Below are positions 23,883 through 32,917 of a DNA stretch of 64,000 nt, one piece after another. The stretch lies in the NCBI GenBank assembly GCA_035294225.1, contig DATGLH010000026.1, forward strand, positions 14,732 through 78,731, given 5' to 3'. The notes below the pieces were generated by a model. That model worked only from the letters and a program-made list of their open reading frames with translations, was not told where the DNA came from and did no database searches. Each line of letters starts with the position of its first letter. The first letter of the stretch is position 1. The position numbers and the translations under genes were made by a program. The DNA comes from Trebonia sp035294225 (GTDB taxonomy: Bacteria; Actinomycetota; Actinomycetes; Streptosporangiales; Streptosporangiaceae).

Positions 23883-25752
23883 CTCGCCTCACGGGAGTCA
23901 TCCGCCGCAGCCGGGCGATGCCGTTCAGCGCGCTGCCGAGCAGGCCGCTCGGCGCGAGGCTGAGCACCGCGATGACAAGCACCCCCTCGGCCACCGTGGT
24001 CCACTGCTGGAAGCCCTGGGAGATGGCGGGCAGGTAGGTGAAGACCGCGCCGCCGATCATCGGCCCGAGCAGGGTGCCCGCGCCGCCGAGGACCGTGGCC
24101 ACGATCAGCGTGAACGATTCGCCGAGCCCCACCTCGCTCGGCGCGAGGAAGTTCAGGTAGAACGCGTACAGCGCGCCGGCCAGGCCGGCCAGCGCGGAGG
24201 CGTACAGGAGCGCGTAGTGCCGGTACCGGCGCACGTCGACGCCGAGGCTGGCCGCCGCGACCGGGTCGAACGAGATCGCCTTCATGATCCGGCCGGTGCG
24301 GCCGCGCAGCACCCAGAACGAGCCGAAGCCGAACAGCGCGACCAGGCCCCAGATCAGGTAGTAGAACCGGGCGTCGGTGTCGAAGGCGAACCCGCCCACC
24401 GACAGGCTCGGGATGGCGATCAGCCCGGCGGTCCCGCCGGTGACCGACAGCTCGCCGCCCAGGTCCTGCGCGAGCAGCACCAGGGCGAGGCTCACCGTCG
24501 CCAGGTAGTACGGCGCCAGCCGGACGGTGACCACCGAGAAGACGTAGGCGACGGCGACGGCGCAGGCCACGCCGATCACCACGCCGAGCAGGGTGGGCAG
24601 GTGCAGGTGCATGACGGAGAGCGCGGCCGTGTAGCCGCCGACCGCCATGAACGCCGACTGGCCGAGGCTGACCATGCCGAGGTAGCCCATCAGGATGTCC
24701 ATCCCGATGAGCGCGAGCGCGGTGATGCCCACCAGGTTGATGTCGCGCAGTTCGCTGCCGAACCCGAGCAGCGGGAGGACCGCGCCGACGACGACCAGCG
24801 CCGCGAAGACCGCGCGGCCGAGCAGCCGGGGCGCGCGCTCGGTGAAGTGCACGGTGCCCGGCTGCTCGCCGGTGTCGGAGCGGACGCGGCTCGCGCCGCG
24901 CAGCAGCCCCTCGGGGCGCAGCACCAGGATGATGATCAGCGCCGCCAGCTCCAGCGACTCGCCGTAAAGCGAGGACAGGTAGCCGGTCGCCAGCGCCTCG
25001 ATGATGCCGAGCACCACGCCGCCGACCACGGCGCCGAAGTAGGAGCCGAAGCCGCCGAGCGAGATCCCGATGATGCCGATCAGCGAGTAGGTGGCGGCGT
25101 CGTTCATCGACACCGACAGGTACGGCAGCACGAACGCGCCCGCCAGCGCCCCGAGCAGGCCGGTCGCCGCGAAGCTGAGCAGCGCGAGCGCGCCGGTCCG
25201 CAGGCCGACGGCGCGGGCGCCGGCCGGGTTCTGCGCGATGGCGCGAAGCGCCCGGCCGGTGTTCGTCCTGGCCAGGAACAGCGTCAGCAGGGCGCAGACG
25301 ACGACGCCGAGGCCGACGATCCACACTACCTGCGCCGGGATGGTCAGGCCGCCGGCGGTGAAGTTCTCCAGGTGCCCGAACGGCCGCATCGAGTAGGCGA
25401 AGTCGCCCCAGATCTGCTGGCCGCCGCCCTGGAGCAGGATCAGGCCGCCCAGCAGGACGAGGAGCATGTTCTGCGGGGACAGCCGCCGTGCGTTCGGCCA
25501 CAGCACGAGGAGGTGGAAGGCGGCGGCGATCGCCGTGGTCACGACGGTGGCCACGGCGATCGCGGCGGCGAGCGGCAGGTGCCAGCTGCCGGCGCCGTCA
25601 TAGGTGAGCAGCCCGCCGAGCACCACGAACCCGCCCTGGAGCAGGTTGAGCATGCCCGAGGAGTTGAACGCGAGCGTGAACCCCAGCGAGATCAGCGCGT
25701 AGATGGCACCGGTCGAGACCCCGGCGATCAGGATGGAGAGGAATGTAGTCAC
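23854..25752 (-). CDS. Fused LivH-LivM permease (second HAAT importer)
   Basis: A 632-residue membrane protein. Residues 1-290 are LivH-like (MTTFLSILIAGVSTGAIYALISLGF) and about 325-610 LivM-like, with the conserved MGYLGMVSLGQSAFMAVGGY segment at the start of the second half. About 16-18 hydrophobic segments are visible. Here the ATPases are separate, unlike the three-domain fusion at 5451-8180. The GTG start is 26 bases after the binding-protein stop. Confidence 0.9.
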   Translation of the reverse strand: MTTFLSILIAGVSTGAIYALISLGFTLAFNSSGMLNLLQGGFVVLGGLLTYDGAGSWHLPLAAAIAVATVVTTAIAAAFHLLVLWPNARRLSPQNMLLVLLGGLILLQGGGQQIWGDFAYSMRPFGHLENFTAGGLTIPAQVVWIVGLGVVVCALLTLFLARTNTGRALRAIAQNPAGARAVGLRTGALALLSFAATGLLGALAGAFVLPYLSVSMNDAATYSLIGIIGISLGGFGSYFGAVVGGVVLGIIEALATGYLSSLYGESLELAALIIILVLRPEGLLRGASRVRSDTGEQPGTVHFTERAPRLLGRAVFAALVVVGAVLPLLGFGSELRDINLVGITALALIGMDILMGYLGMVSLGQSAFMAVGGYTAALSVMHLHLPTLLGVVIGVACAVAVAYVFSVVTVRLAPYYLATVSLALVLLAQDLGGELSVTGGTAGLIAIPSLSVGGFAFDTDARFYYLIWGLVALFGFGSFWVLRGRTGRIMKAISFDPVAAASLGVDVRRYRHYALLYASALAGLAGALYAFYLNFLAPSEVGLGESFTLIVATVLGGAGTLLGPMIGGAVFTYLPAISQGFQQWTTVAEGVLVIAVLSLAPSGLLGSALNGIARLRRMTPVRRGEVRVRVPA

Positions 25753-25777
25753 TGTCGTCCGGACCGGCTTCCCGGGG

Positions 25778-27034
25778 TCACTGCGGGGACAGCAGCCTGG
25801 TCACGCCGGCGTTCGCGGCCGGCGTGAGGGCCAGGGACTTCGGCGCGATCTTCACCATGCCCATGGTGAGCCCGGACAGGCCGGTGTGGTTGCCCGGCGA
25901 GAAGTGGTACACGCCGTTGATCCCCTGGAATCCGGACAGGTGCTCCACGTAGCTGCGTATCTGCTGGTTGGTGGCGTTGACGCCGAGGTGCGCGAGCGCG
26001 TCGACGGCCACGTTGAAGCTGTCCACGATGTAGGAGGCGACGTTGTCGTTGGTGGACCCGGTGAAGCCCTGCGCCCTGAGGAAGTACCGGAGCACCGCGG
26101 CCTCCTTGGCGGGGATCCCGCCCTGCTGCGCGACCAGGTAGTAGGCGCCGGGCGCGTAGGTGTTCGCCGGGAGCGTGCTGGCGGTCTTCTTCAGGATCGC
26201 CAGGTTCAGGTCGCCGTCGGCCAGCAGCACCGGGACGCCGGCGACGCTGGACGCCGCGAGCGCGGAGAACGCCGTGGCGATCTGCGGGCCGACAGACCAC
26301 AGCACGATCGCGTCCGGCTTGGCCGCCGCTATCTTGGCGATCTGGGTGGCCAGCGAGGCGGCGGTCACGTCGAAGATCTGGTCGGTCACGACCGTGTAGC
26401 CGTTGGCGGCGGCGGCGGAGGTGAGGCTGGCGCGCGCGGTGTCCTCGCCCGGCGTGGTGTCGGTGAGCAGCGCGACCCGCTTCCAGCCTTTCAGGCCGAT
26501 GAACTTCTCGGTGGCGGTCAGGCCCTCGGTGGCCGGCATCGTGGCGTCGAACAGGTAACTGCCCGGCGGCATCGCGATGTTCGGGTCCGCGTTGAACGTG
26601 ATCGGCCCCTCGGTGCCGGTCTTGGCGTCGGCCGCCTCGCTCTCGGCGGCGAAGCAGCAGCTGAAGAAGGCCTTCGCGCCGCTGCTCTCCACCTTGGGCA
26701 CGATCTGCACGGCGACGGCGGCAGACGACTCGGTGTCGTAGAAGTCCAGCCGGATCGGGTGGCCGTCGATGCCGCCGACGCTGTTCCAGGCCGCCGCCAG
26801 GGCCTCGTACTGGTTCTTCGTCGACTGCGGGCCGGGGTTGTACTCCGACCCGGAGTTCGGCCCCATCGCCGCGAAGACTACCGGCGACGCGGCGCCGCCG
26901 GTGCTGCTGCCCTGCCCGCTGCCCGCCCCGCTGCCCGCGGCAGCGCCCGAGCTGCCGCTTGAACATGCCGTGGCGGCCGCCGTGGCCGACACCGCGAGGA
27001 ACGCGGCCGCGGCCAGTCTGGCTCTCCTGCCCAT
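25778..27034 (-). CDS. HAAT-family substrate-binding lipoprotein (second importer)
   Basis: A 418-residue lipoprotein with signal peptide and lipobox cysteine at about residue 24 (AATACSSGSSG), then a type I periplasmic-binding fold (GPNSGSEYNPGPQSTK..., GGIDGHPIRLDFYD). It delivers ligand to the LivHM permease encoded next. Position inside a CoA-transferase/aldolase/dehydrogenase operon suggests a carboxylic acid or related hydrophobic catabolite rather than an amino acid; that is inference. Confidence 0.9.
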   Translation of the reverse strand: MGRRARLAAAAFLAVSATAAATACSSGSSGAAAGSGAGSGQGSSTGGAASPVVFAAMGPNSGSEYNPGPQSTKNQYEALAAAWNSVGGIDGHPIRLDFYDTESSAAVAVQIVPKVESSGAKAFFSCCFAAESEAADAKTGTEGPITFNADPNIAMPPGSYLFDATMPATEGLTATEKFIGLKGWKRVALLTDTTPGEDTARASLTSAAAANGYTVVTDQIFDVTAASLATQIAKIAAAKPDAIVLWSVGPQIATAFSALAASSVAGVPVLLADGDLNLAILKKTASTLPANTYAPGAYYLVAQQGGIPAKEAAVLRYFLRAQGFTGSTNDNVASYIVDSFNVAVDALAHLGVNATNQQIRSYVEHLSGFQGINGVYHFSPGNHTGLSGLTMGMVKIAPKSLALTPAANAGVTRLLSPQ

Positions 27035-27104
27035 CGCCCCATATATCCTTTCGATTGACCCGATGTGGTTGCCGTCGCTTCCGGGGACTAGGTCTTGGCA
27101 GGCG

Positions 27105-27545
27105 TCAGTCCCCGGGAGCCGGCTCGAAGTACGGAAGCGTGACCTCCTCCGTGACGGCGTCGAAGCGCACCCGGACCGGCATCCCGGCCCGGACGTCCGA
27201 GGGCGCGCAGCCGGTGATCCCGGTCACGATCCGCGGTCCCTCGGCGAGCTGGACTATCGCTATGACGTACGGGACCCGGTCCGCCAGCGCCGCGTGGGTC
27301 GCGTGGCGCACCACCGTGTAGCTGTAGACGGTGCCGCCGCCGCTGACCTCGCGCCAGCCGATGCCGGTGCCGTGGCAGTGCGGGCAGGCGGGCAGCGGCG
27401 GGTGCCAGATCCGGCCGCAGGACCGGCACTGCTGGACGACGAGCCGGCCGGCCCGGGCGCTTTCCCAGTACGGCCTGGTCAGCTCCGTGAACGCGGGGAT
27501 GATCGCCACCGGGTGACCTCGCCTTCCTCGCTCATCGGGGCTCAT
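27105..27545 (-). CDS. DUF35 OB-fold / zinc-ribbon acyl-CoA-associated protein
   Basis: A 146-residue protein with a rubredoxin-like zinc ribbon (CRSCGRIWHPPLPACPHC) followed by an OB-fold that ends in PYFEPAPG. DUF35 proteins bind acyl-CoA and partner thiolase-fold enzymes such as the steroid aldolase Ltp2 with ChsH2. The ATG overlaps the stop of the thiolase-fold gene as ATGA, which supports a physical partnership. A GTG at codon 13, after AGGAAGG, is an alternative start. Confidence 0.85.
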   Translation of the reverse strand: MSPDERGRRGHPVAIIPAFTELTRPYWESARAGRLVVQQCRSCGRIWHPPLPACPHCHGTGIGWREVSGGGTVYSYTVVRHATHAALADRVPYVIAIVQLAEGPRIVTGITGCAPSDVRAGMPVRVRFDAVTEEVTLPYFEPAPGD

Positions 27546-28747
27546 CGGGCCAGGATCACGGCGCTGCCGGCCGGGGCGCCGACCAGGGCGGTCTCGGCGC
27601 CCGCCACCTGGTTGCAGGCCGTGCCGCGCAGCTGCCGTACCGCCTCCAGGACGCCGTTCATGCCGTGCAGGTAGGCCTCTGACAGGTGGCCGCCGTGCGT
27701 GTTGACCGGCAGCGGGCTGTCCGGGCCGGTGCCCACGTCGGCGACGTACCGCCAGGCCTGCCCGTCCGGCACGAACCCGTAGGACTCCAGGGACCGCAGC
27801 GGCATGAAGGACGTGGCGTCATAGAACTCGGCCACGTCGATGTCCCCGCTGGCCAGCCCGGCCCCGTCGAACAGCCGCTCCGCCGCGGCCGGCGGGAACA
27901 GCTCGATGAGGTCGTCGGTGTAGATGCCCATCGGCTCGCGGTACGGGCTCAGCGTCTGGGTGGCCGACAGGACGTAGACCGGGTCGTCCCTGAGCGTGCG
28001 CGCCATGGCGGCGCTCGTCAGCACCAGCGCGCAGGCCCCGTCGTTCTCCAGGCACAGGTCGAACAGGCGCAGCGGCTCGCTGATCATCCGCGCGTTCCGG
28101 TAGGTTTCCCAGTCCAGCTTGCGGTCCCGCATCATCGCCGCGGGGTTGGCGTTCGCGTACCGGCGCTGGGTGATCGCGATGGAGCCGAGCGCCCGGGTGA
28201 GGTCCTCGTCCGACAGGCCGTACACGCTGGCGTACCTTCTGGCCCACAGCGCGAAGAGCTGGCCCGGTGACATCAGGCCGTACGGCCAGGCGAACGACCG
28301 GTTCTCCTCCTCGGCCACCACGACGTCCGCGGCGGCCCCGGCCTGCCCCGCGCCCGCCAGGCCCGCCGGGCCGCCCCGGTCGGCCCGGCCGAACCGGCCG
28401 CCCTTGCTCTGGCTGATGGCCCGGTAGACCAGCACGACCCGGGCGAGCCCCGCCGTGATCGCCGCGGCCCCGTGCGCGATGACCGCGCCGAGCGCCTCCC
28501 CGCCCAGGGGGGCCTCGGCGAAGAACGTCAGCTCGCGGATGCCCAGGGCGCGGACCAGCATCGGCTCGCTGACCGTCTCGAAGGGCGGCGCGAACCGGCA
28601 CATCCCGTCCACGTCGGCCGGGTCGATCCCGGCGTCGGCGAGCGCCCTGGCGGCCGCCTCGATCGCGAGGTCCCACGCGGTGCCGGGCAGCGCCTTGCCG
28701 TACTCGGTCTGGCCGATGCCGGCGACCGCCACCTCGCGCCGGATCAT
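27542..28747 (-). CDS. Thiolase-fold protein, probable Ltp2-like retro-aldolase
   Basis: A 401-residue protein of the SCP-x/Ltp thiolase family. The active-site cysteine of true thiolases is missing: the loop reads PLGGEALGAV (80-89). Y309 (EFYDATSF) and Y359 (SEAYLHG) are spaced 50 residues apart, as are the two catalytic tyrosines I recall for Ltp2, and H351 in NTHGGHLS is kept. Known Ltp2 cleaves a beta-hydroxyacyl-CoA to a carbonyl compound plus a short acyl-CoA and needs a DUF35 partner, which is the next gene. The ATG shares one base with the stop of the CoA-transferase gene. Aldolase rather than thiolase activity is inference. Confidence 0.83.
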   Translation of the reverse strand: MIRREVAVAGIGQTEYGKALPGTAWDLAIEAAARALADAGIDPADVDGMCRFAPPFETVSEPMLVRALGIRELTFFAEAPLGGEALGAVIAHGAAAITAGLARVVLVYRAISQSKGGRFGRADRGGPAGLAGAGQAGAAADVVVAEEENRSFAWPYGLMSPGQLFALWARRYASVYGLSDEDLTRALGSIAITQRRYANANPAAMMRDRKLDWETYRNARMISEPLRLFDLCLENDGACALVLTSAAMARTLRDDPVYVLSATQTLSPYREPMGIYTDDLIELFPPAAAERLFDGAGLASGDIDVAEFYDATSFMPLRSLESYGFVPDGQAWRYVADVGTGPDSPLPVNTHGGHLSEAYLHGMNGVLEAVRQLRGTACNQVAGAETALVGAPAGSAVILAR

Positions 28748-29931
28748 CAGGCGCTCCCCTCGCCGAGCCAGTCCCGCAGCACCTCGGCGGTGTGCTGCCC
28801 CGGCCGCGGCGGCGCGGTCACCCGCGCGGGCGAGCGGGACATCCTGACCGGGTAGCCGGGAATGGTCACCCGGCCGCGGCCGGGGTCGTCCACGGTGACG
28901 AAGATGCCCCGGTCCCGCAGGTCGGCGTCTGCCAGCACCTCGGTCGTCGAGCGCAGCGCGCCGGCCGGCACCCCCGCGGCGCCGAGCGCCCGCATCGCCG
29001 CCATCTTGTCGAGGGTGGCGGTCCAGGCGGTGACGGCCTCGTCCACTTCGGCCTTGTGCTCGCCGCGGCTCGCCATCGTCGCGAACCGGGGGTCGCCGAG
29101 CATGTCCTCGCGGCCGATCAGCTTCGCCATCCGCTCCCACTGCCGGTCGCTGCCGCAGTGGATATGCACGTAATCGCTCGGCCCGAACGGCGGGCACGGG
29201 TAGATGTCGGACGGCGCGGTCGTGACCAGGAACGGGGGCCGGTTCCCGAACCGCGGCGTGTCCATGCCGCGCTCGATCGGCCAGCCGTAGTGGATCCGCA
29301 TGAACGTCGCCACCTGGTCGGTCATGGCGATCTCGACCCGCTGGCCGAGCCCGTCCTTCTCCCGCTGGTAGAGCGCGGCGAGAATGCCGCTGACCAGGAC
29401 CATCCCGGTGCCGGTGTCGCCGACGTCGGGGCCGGGTTTCATCGGGAGGCCGTCCGGTTCGCCGGTTATGCTCGACCCGCCGGAAAAGCCCTGCGCGATC
29501 GGGTCGAAGCACGGGAAGTCGCGGTACGGGGAGTCGGCGGCGAACCCCTTGACCTGGGCGTAGATCAGCCGCGGGTTCAGCTCGCGCAGCGTGTCCCAGC
29601 CGAGGCCCAGCCGCTCGATGACCCCGGGGCTGAAGTTTTCCACGAAGATGTCCGCGCGCTCGGCCAGCCGCAGCGCGGTCCGCAGCCCCTGCCCGGACTT
29701 GAGGTCGAGCTCGATGGACTTCTTGCTGGCGTTGTTCAGGTAGAACGCGATCGCGTCGTAGCTGTCCCTGCTGCCGGGCGCGATGACCTTGACCACTTCC
29801 GCCCCCAGGAACGCCAGCATGAGCGTCGCGGACGGCCCCGCCACCTGGTGGGTGAGGTCGAGCACCCGCACCCCCGCGAGCGCCCGCCCCTGAACGGCGG
29901 CATCCCGGTCATCACCGGCCCGGTCATTCAT
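28747..29931 (-). CDS. CaiB/BaiF family (class III) CoA-transferase
   Basis: A 394-residue cytosolic enzyme: GVRVLDLTHQVAGPSATLMLAFLGAEVVKV at the N-terminus, NNASKKSIELDLKS, and GEPDGLPMKPGPDVGDTGTGM, in which D172 matches the catalytic aspartate of formyl-CoA transferase. It moves CoA between carboxylic acids and so would activate the imported acid. It leads the operon 29931-20385; GGAGGTGG lies 11 bases before the ATG and palindromes lie in the promoter region. Confidence 0.9.
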   Translation of the reverse strand: MNDRAGDDRDAAVQGRALAGVRVLDLTHQVAGPSATLMLAFLGAEVVKVIAPGSRDSYDAIAFYLNNASKKSIELDLKSGQGLRTALRLAERADIFVENFSPGVIERLGLGWDTLRELNPRLIYAQVKGFAADSPYRDFPCFDPIAQGFSGGSSITGEPDGLPMKPGPDVGDTGTGMVLVSGILAALYQREKDGLGQRVEIAMTDQVATFMRIHYGWPIERGMDTPRFGNRPPFLVTTAPSDIYPCPPFGPSDYVHIHCGSDRQWERMAKLIGREDMLGDPRFATMASRGEHKAEVDEAVTAWTATLDKMAAMRALGAAGVPAGALRSTTEVLADADLRDRGIFVTVDDPGRGRVTIPGYPVRMSRSPARVTAPPRPGQHTAEVLRDWLGEGSA

Positions 29932-29976
29932 CTGAACCGACCACCTCCATTGCCGGACGCGACCCTGCGATTCCCA

Positions 29977-29992
29977 GGATCGTATATGATCC
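29977..29992. promoter_or_regulatory. Palindromic operator candidate GGATC-N6-GATCC
   Basis: GGATCGTATATGATCC pairs at seven of eight positions. The core TCGTATATGA resembles GntR/FadR-type operators. It is 46 bases upstream of the CoA-transferase start, a position suited to repression. Confidence 0.5.
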
Positions 29993-30008
29993 GGCTTTCC
30001 CCCGGCAA

Positions 30009-30048
30009 GGTCAAATCACATAAGCATCGCTGATGCTCACCATTGACC
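30009..30048. promoter_or_regulatory. Nested inverted repeats upstream of the CoA-transferase operon
   Basis: Outer arms GGTCAA (30009-30014) and TTGACC (30043-30048) enclose AGCATC-GCT-GATGCT (30023-30037), a perfect 6-bp hairpin. It may be an operator pair or a small structured RNA end. Confidence 0.4.
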
Positions 30049-30102
30049 TGGCAAGTAATCCAATGTCAGGAGGCGCTTACGGCGCGGCAGCGATACGGGC
30101 GC

Positions 30103-30160
30103 GGCAGCGGCCGCTGCCCGGGCCGGCCGCTGCCCGGGCCGGGCGCGGTCCGGGCAGCGG
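30103..30160 (-). terminator. Hairpin cluster and 16-bp tandem repeat, probable terminator of the third HAAT operon
   Basis: GGCAGCGGCCGCTGCC (30103-30118) is a perfect palindrome. CCGCTGCCCGGGCCGG is repeated at 30111 and 30127, and the second copy pairs over 11 bp with CCGGGCAGCGG at 30150-30160. It lies 108-165 bases beyond the LivF stop. The rest of the 29932-30267 spacer holds only the palindromes listed separately. Confidence 0.55.
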
Positions 30161-30267
30161 GCAACGGCGCCGCGTTTCCCCGCCGCGGGCGAATACGGCG
30201 GCCGGCGGGAGGCGGCCCGTTGCGTTCGGGATAAGTGAACGAAGGAGCGCTGACGGGCGCGGGCGCC

Positions 30268-31032
30268 TCAGCCGCCCGCGGCAGGCGGCGCGCCGTCGGC
30301 GGCCGCCTCGCCGGCCGCGCTGCCGCGGAGCAGGTAGGCCGAGTGCAGCAGCTCGGGCTTGCCGCGCAGTTCGCCGGCCGTGCCCGCGTACCGGATCACG
30401 CCGCCCTCCATCACGTACGCGCTCGCCGCCAGGCCCAGGGCCACGGTCGCGAACTGCTCGATGAGCAGCACGCCGATGCCGGAGTCCGCCATGGCGCGGA
30501 TAACCGGGATCAGCCGGTTGACCACCACCGGGGCCAGGCCGAGGGAGAGCTCGTCGATCAGGACGTACTTGGGCTGCGAGACCAGCGCCTGGGCGAGCAC
30601 CACCATCTGCTGCTCGCCGCCGGACAGCGACCTGGCGGGCAGGTTCAGCCGCCGTTCCAGGGACGGGAACAGCTCCAGGGCCCGCGCGCGCCCGGCCGCG
30701 GCCGCCTCCCGGGACAGCGCGTACGTGGCCACCCGGATGTTGTCCTCCACGGTCAGGTCGGGCAGCAGCCGCCGCCCCTCCGGCACGATCGCGACCCCGG
30801 CGGCGCGGATCTTCTCCGGCCGCCTGCCCGCCAGCTCAAGGCCGTCCAGGGACACCGACCCCCGGCGGGGCCGCAGCGCGCCGCCGACGGCGAGGACCAT
30901 GGAGGACTTGCCGGCGCCGTTCGGGCCGAGCAGGGCGGTCACCTGCCCGGCGGGCACCGTGATCGTCACGTCCCTGACGACCGCGCGGCCGCCCCGTTCC
31001 ACGCGGAGCCCCTCCAGCACCAGCTCGCTCAT
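30268..31032 (-). CDS. LivF-type ABC ATPase (third HAAT importer)
   Basis: A 254-residue ATPase with Walker A GPNGAGKSS, signature LSGGEQQM and a Walker B-like VLIDELSLGLAP, where the usual DEP is DEL. The start is placed at ATG 31032 (MSELVLEGLRVERGG) after GGGGAG; the ten codons before it lack conservation. It is the last gene of the operon 35216-30268. Confidence 0.9.
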   Translation of the reverse strand: MSELVLEGLRVERGGRAVVRDVTITVPAGQVTALLGPNGAGKSSMVLAVGGALRPRRGSVSLDGLELAGRRPEKIRAAGVAIVPEGRRLLPDLTVEDNIRVATYALSREAAAAGRARALELFPSLERRLNLPARSLSGGEQQMVVLAQALVSQPKYVLIDELSLGLAPVVVNRLIPVIRAMADSGIGVLLIEQFATVALGLAASAYVMEGGVIRYAGTAGELRGKPELLHSAYLLRGSAAGEAAADGAPPAAGG

Positions 31033-31073
31033 GTCCCGCTCCCCCGCTCGCTCGCAGGCCAAAGGCCGCCCAT

Positions 31074-31784
31074 TCAGAGCACCTCCGCGGTTCCCAGGTA
31101 GGCGCGCATCACGCGGGAGTCCCGCAGCACCGCCGCGGTCGGGCCGGACGCGATCAGCCTGCCGAAGTCGAGCACGGCCGTCGTCTCGCAGACCGCGGAC
31201 ACCAGCGACATGTCGTGGTCGACGAGGATCGTGAGCGCTCCCGTGTACTCCGGGATGGCCTTGATCACCGCGGCCAGGTGCGCGGTCTCCTCGTCGGGCA
31301 GGCCGGCGGCGGGCTCGTCGAGCAGGATCAGCCGCGGCCGGCCGGCGACGGCGCGCGCGAGCTCGACCAGCCGCCGCTGCCCGGCGCTCAGCGTGCCCAC
31401 GCGCGCCAGCGGCGGCGCGCCGACGCCGGCGAACTCGATCGCGCCGAGCACGTCGGCCCGCCGCGCGGCGCCGCGCAGCGGCGACGACATCATCGCGACG
31501 TTGTCATAGACCGACAGCTCCTCGATGGCCTGCTCGGTCTGGAAGGTGCGGCGCACCCCCCACCGCGCGCGGCGGAAGTGCGGCAGCGCCAGCAGGTCCT
31601 CCCCGAACGCGCGGACCGAGCCGGACGCCGGGCGCACGAACCCGGACAGCACGTTGAAGAAGGTGGTCTTGCCCGCGCCGTTCGGCCCGATGAGACCGCA
31701 GGTGCCCTTCTCGAAGACCAGGCTCAGCCCGTCGAGGGAGGTGACGCCGCCGTACCTGACGGTCAGGTTCTCGACCTGGATCAC
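31074..31784 (-). CDS. LivG-type ABC ATPase (third HAAT importer)
   Basis: A 236-residue ATPase: Walker A GPNGAGKTT, signature LSAGQRRLVE, Walker B ILLDEPAAGLP. The GTG at 31784 follows GGGGGGAGG by four bases and overlaps the livM stop as GTGA; the longer frame upstream is a shadow of livM. Confidence 0.9.
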   Translation of the reverse strand: MIQVENLTVRYGGVTSLDGLSLVFEKGTCGLIGPNGAGKTTFFNVLSGFVRPASGSVRAFGEDLLALPHFRRARWGVRRTFQTEQAIEELSVYDNVAMMSSPLRGAARRADVLGAIEFAGVGAPPLARVGTLSAGQRRLVELARAVAGRPRLILLDEPAAGLPDEETAHLAAVIKAIPEYTGALTILVDHDMSLVSAVCETTAVLDFGRLIASGPTAAVLRDSRVMRAYLGTAEVL

Positions 31785-32917
31785 GTCGCCTCCCCCCGTG
31801 ACGGGGCCTGCGGCGGCGTCCCCGGCGGCGCTGCGGGCGGCCGCGGCGGCCCGGGACGCCGTGCCCGCGCCAGCCGCGTGAGCAGGCCGCCGAGCCTCCT
31901 GGCGTCCTTCGGGAACTGGTCGGCGATGCCCGCAGGCGCGGTGGTGAGCACCTGGAGCACGCCGAGCCCGAACAAGATCGTGAGCCAGGCGTAGCTGACG
32001 CCCAGGTTCTGCAGGATGGCGGGCAGCAGCTGCATCAGCAGCGCGCCGATCACCGCGCCCCACAGGTTGTACACGCCGCCCATCAGCGCCACCGCGAGCA
32101 GGATGATCGAGTCCTGCGTGCTGAAGTTGATCGAGTACAGGTAGCGCGCCTGCCCGGCGAGCATGGCGCCGGCCACGCCGGTGATGAACGACGCGAGCGA
32201 CCACGCCCACAGCTTGTAGAACGTGGTGTTGATGCCGGCCGCGAGCGCGGCCGGCTCGCTCTGCCTGATCGCCGCCCAGGCCCGGCCGGGCCTGGTCCGC
32301 AGGTGCGCGTACACCAGCGCGAACATGAGCAGGGCCACCACCACCGCGTACCGGTAGTACGCGGGGTCGGTGCCGGCGATCGACGGCCGCCTGATCGGCG
32401 GGATGTGCACCGAGGTGCCGTTGTACCCGGTGAAGCCGCCGCCGCCGTTGGGGAAGTTCACGGTCGCCAGGGCCACCGTGACGGCCCCGGCCAGCATCAG
32501 CGTGATCAGCGCCAGGTACAGGCCGCGCAGCCGCAGCGCGGGCAGCCCGATCACGGTGCCGATGCCCATCGTGACCAGCCCCGCCTCGATCACCACGACC
32601 GGGAACGGCTGGCTGGTCGCGAACAGCAGCCGGGCGCCCGTCCAGGCGCCGATCTGGAGCACGGCGCCCTGGCCGAGCGAGTACAGGCCGGTGCGGCCGA
32701 CGAGCAGCCCGAGCCCGAGCGTCACGATCGAGTAGATCGCGACCAGCGTCATGTAGCCCGTGTAGTACAGGCTCATCAGCGGCGGCAGCGCGAACAGCGC
32801 GAACGCCGCGAAGACCACGACGACGGCCAGGTGCGCGGGCCGCTGCGGGCGGCGCAGCAGCCGCAGGCGCTGCGCGGCGGCCGTCGCCGCGGCGCCGCCC
32901 TTGGTTTCGACGGTCAC
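31781..32917 (-). CDS. LivM-type permease (third HAAT importer)
   Basis: A 378-residue integral membrane protein with about eight to ten hydrophobic segments and the conserved YSLGQGAVLQIGAWTGA region. The C-terminus is a proline-rich tail (RRPGPPRPPAAPPG). The GTG start shares one base with the livH stop (TAGTG) and has GAGGAGG ahead, so livH and livM are coupled. Confidence 0.9.
   Translation of the reverse strand: MTVETKGGAAATAAAQRLRLLRRPQRPAHLAVVVVFAAFALFALPPLMSLYYTGYMTLVAIYSIVTLGLGLLVGRTGLYSLGQGAVLQIGAWTGARLLFATSQPFPVVVIEAGLVTMGIGTVIGLPALRLRGLYLALITLMLAGAVTVALATVNFPNGGGGFTGYNGTSVHIPPIRRPSIAGTDPAYYRYAVVVALLMFALVYAHLRTRPGRAWAAIRQSEPAALAAGINTTFYKLWAWSLASFITGVAGAMLAGQARYLYSINFSTQDSIILLAVALMGGVYNLWGAVIGALLMQLLPAILQNLGVSYAWLTILFGLGVLQVLTTAPAGIADQFPKDARRLGGLLTRLARARRPGPPRPPAAPPGTPPQAPSRGEAT

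Noticed and set aside
23278..25827. Long plus-strand frame opposite the second HAAT importer
   Set aside because: Composition is His/Gln/Asp/Arg-rich without any fold motif; the minus strand encodes the permease and ATPase.
27542..28747. Classical acetyl-CoA acetyltransferase
   Set aside because: The nucleophilic cysteine is absent and SCP-x/Ltp-type tyrosines are present.
27542..29512. Thiolase-fold gene starting near 29512
   Set aside because: The first about 250 codons are antiphase shadow of the CoA-transferase gene; the true start is ATG 28747.
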